From assembly GCA_009840115.1 (NCBI GenBank), contig VXOJ01000017.1:1-64000 (forward strand): 64,000 bases of DNA, read 5' to 3'. The notes below the pieces were generated by a model. That model worked only from the letters and a program-made list of their open reading frames with translations. It was not told the DNA's origin and ran no database searches. The translations under genes and the position numbers were made by a program. Source of the stretch: Gemmatimonadales bacterium (lineage in GTDB: Bacteria > Gemmatimonadota > Gemmatimonadetes > Palauibacterales > Palauibacteraceae). Positions 62,552-64,000 of this stretch are shown piece by piece (the stretch's first letter is position 1; every line of letters starts with the position of its first letter).

Positions 62552-63483
62552 GCAGGGTCGCGCTCCTCTTTCCGGGACAGGGCGCCCAGTACGTGGGCAT
62601 GGGGCGGGACCTGGCGGAAGACGACGGGTCGGTGCGGGAACTCTACGAGCGCGCGGACGATACGCTCGGCATGCCGCTGAGCCGGATCTGCTGGGAGGGG
62701 CCCGAGGAGGAGCTTCGGGCGACCGAGAACGCGCAACCGGCAATCATGCTGCACTCCTTCGCCATCTGGCACCTCATCGCCGCGCGCGCCGGGGAAGCGG
62801 GCATCGGGGCGGGACATTCGCTCGGCGAACTGTCGGCGTACCTCGTGTCCGACGCCTTCGGCTTCGAGGACGGCCTCCGGATCGTGCGCGAGCGCGGACG
62901 GCTCATGGGGGCCTCGGGCGCGGACCGGCCGGGCACGATGGCCGCCGTACTCGGGTTGGACGCGGAATCCGTGGCCGACGCCTGCGAGCGGGCGGGGGCG
63001 GCCGGGGGGATCGCCGTGCCCGCGAATCTCAACGCGCCGGGCCAGGTCGTCATCAGCGGCGATGTCGAGACCGTGGCCGCGGCGGGTCGGCTCGCTTCGG
63101 AGGCCGGCGCGCGCCGCGTCCTCCCGCTCAACGTGAGCGGCGCGTTCCATTCGCCCCTCATGGCGACGGCGGCCGAAGGGCTGGCGGCGGCACTCGAGGG
63201 GACGGATTGGCGCGATCCCTCGTTTCCCATCGTCTCCAACGCCACGGCGACGCCCGTGACGGAATCCGGGGAGGCGCGGAGAACCCTCATCCTGCAGCTC
63301 ACGTCGCCCGTCCGGTGGATGGAGGGGATCGACCGCATCCGCGAGACGGGGACCGCGCGCTGGCTCGAGGTCGGACCCGGAAACGTGCTCTCGGGCCTCG
63401 CCCGCCGCATCGATCGAAGCCTGCGCGTGACCGCGGTCGGAGACTCGCCGTCCGTGGACGCCTACCTCGGATCTTCGGACTGA
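62548..63483 (+). CDS. fabD: malonyl-CoA:ACP transacylase
   Basis: The 311-aa enzyme loads malonyl groups onto ACP. Motifs are LFPGQGAQYVGMG (Gln near 11), the nucleophile GHSLGELSAY (Ser near 92) and the catalytic His in SGAFHSPLMA (near 196). GTG start, overlapping plsX. fabG follows after 11 bases. Confidence 0.95.
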   Translation: MSRVALLFPGQGAQYVGMGRDLAEDDGSVRELYERADDTLGMPLSRICWEGPEEELRATENAQPAIMLHSFAIWHLIAARAGEAGIGAGHSLGELSAYLVSDAFGFEDGLRIVRERGRLMGASGADRPGTMAAVLGLDAESVADACERAGAAGGIAVPANLNAPGQVVISGDVETVAAAGRLASEAGARRVLPLNVSGAFHSPLMATAAEGLAAALEGTDWRDPSFPIVSNATATPVTESGEARRTLILQLTSPVRWMEGIDRIRETGTARWLEVGPGNVLSGLARRIDRSLRVTAVGDSPSVDAYLGSSD

Positions 63484-63494
63484 AGGGTGCCTGC

Positions 63495-64000
63495 ATGAGT
63501 GAACTCACGGGGGAGATCGCGATCGTCACGGGGGCGACGCGCGGCATCGGGACCGCGATCGCGGAGGAACTGGCCCGCGCGGGCGCGTGCGTCGCCGTGA
63601 TCGGCACCGGGGCGGACCGCGCCCGGGCCGTGGCCGAGGGCCTGCCCGGCGAGGGCCACGCGGGCTTCGGCTGCGACGTCTCCGACCCGGAGGCGTGCAA
63701 GCGACTCGTCGCGGACGTGTCCGAGACGCTCGGCGCCGCGACGATCCTCGTGAACAACGCCGGGATCACGCGCGACAACATCCTCCTCCGCCTCAAGGAC
63801 GAGGACTGGCGGTCCGTGCTCGACACGAACCTGTCGGGGGCCTTCTATCTCATGCGGGCCGTCGCCCGCGGCATGATGAAGCGGCGCGCCGGAAACATCG
63901 TGAACATCTCCAGCGTCGTGGGCTTGACGGGAAACCGCGGCCAGTCCAACTATGCGGCGGCCAAAGCCGCCCTGATCTCGCTCACCCGAAGCGTCGCTCA
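63495..64000 (+). CDS. fabG: 3-oxoacyl-ACP reductase (FabG), truncated by the window edge
   Basis: 168 complete codons are visible. It starts MSELTGEIAIVTGATRGIGT, with the NADPH-binding TGATRGIG (about 12-19), NNAGITRDN, and the catalytic Ser (NISSVVG) and Tyr-Lys (NYAAAKAAL) at the end of the window. This SDR reduces beta-ketoacyl-ACP in fatty-acid elongation. The position after fabD supports FabG over other SDRs. The C-terminal third, including the rest of the fold, lies outside the window. Confidence 0.9.
   Translation, partial: MSELTGEIAIVTGATRGIGTAIAEELARAGACVAVIGTGADRARAVAEGLPGEGHAGFGCDVSDPEACKRLVADVSETLGAATILVNNAGITRDNILLRLKDEDWRSVLDTNLSGAFYLMRAVARGMMKRRAGNIVNISSVVGLTGNRGQSNYAAAKAALISLTRSVA

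Overview
The window is a G+C-rich, gene-dense bacterial chromosome segment that is almost entirely housekeeping. Starts are often GTG or TTG, and neighbouring genes commonly overlap by 4 bases (GTGA or ATGA), so most clusters look translationally coupled. RND efflux pumps with a TolC-type partner, a TonB-plug outer-membrane protein, a lipoprotein cyclophilin and a lyso-phosphatidate-type acyltransferase show a two-membrane (diderm) cell. Complex I, citrate synthase, succinyl-CoA synthetase and ETF-ubiquinone oxidoreductase indicate aerobic respiration. Overall style suggests Gemmatimonadota or a close relative; this is inference from gene content and style, not a phylogenetic result.

Layout. 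1-367: gene-free regulatory region with three 11-bp-phased repeats. 368-9564: efflux operon (adaptor, TolC-like channel, two different RND pumps). 9639-13187: lipoprotein cyclophilin, exported P1 peptidase, ETF-QO. 13216-15311: divergent pair, FAD oxidoreductase (minus) and PlsC-type acyltransferase (plus). 15376-15923: very small uncharacterised genes followed by a strong hairpin. 16020-20612: citrate synthase, leucyl aminopeptidase, outer-membrane plug/barrel protein. 20644-25931: yicC-gmk-rpoZ-coaBC-UDG-dnaB. 25931-29552: ispD, tsaC/sua5, LMW phosphatase, aroE, comF-like. 29549-33038: gap-pgk-tpiA-secG. 33035-33664 (minus): RNase H-like. 33757-36243: carA, sppA, HU. 36269-37441 (minus): aminotransferase. 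37536-40463: small protein, moaD, moaE, a 40-codon secreted peptide, moaA, small protein, DUF423. 40559-41978: dcd and a convergent alpha/beta hydrolase. 42096-56287: complete 13-gene-equivalent nuo operon with fused nuoCD. 56287-60639: phosphohexomutase, sucC, sucD, CBS protein, ndk. 60636-64000: yceD-rpmF-plsX-fabD-fabG, the last cut by the window edge.

The genes combine into recognisable modules: lower glycolysis plus secG, molybdopterin synthesis, respiratory Complex I, TCA-cycle substrate-level phosphorylation, and initiation of fatty-acid and phospholipid synthesis. No tRNA, rRNA, CRISPR array, insertion sequence, prophage or obvious defence system was seen. I did not find a clear new multi-gene system. 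The points most worth a second look are small-scale: a recurring GCAGCCCGTGGC hairpin-like element, several unannotated tiny proteins, the phased repeats before the efflux operon, an ETF-QO lacking one cluster cysteine, an RNase H lacking its catalytic glutamate, a shortened NuoG, and a recurring TANNTT promoter pattern.
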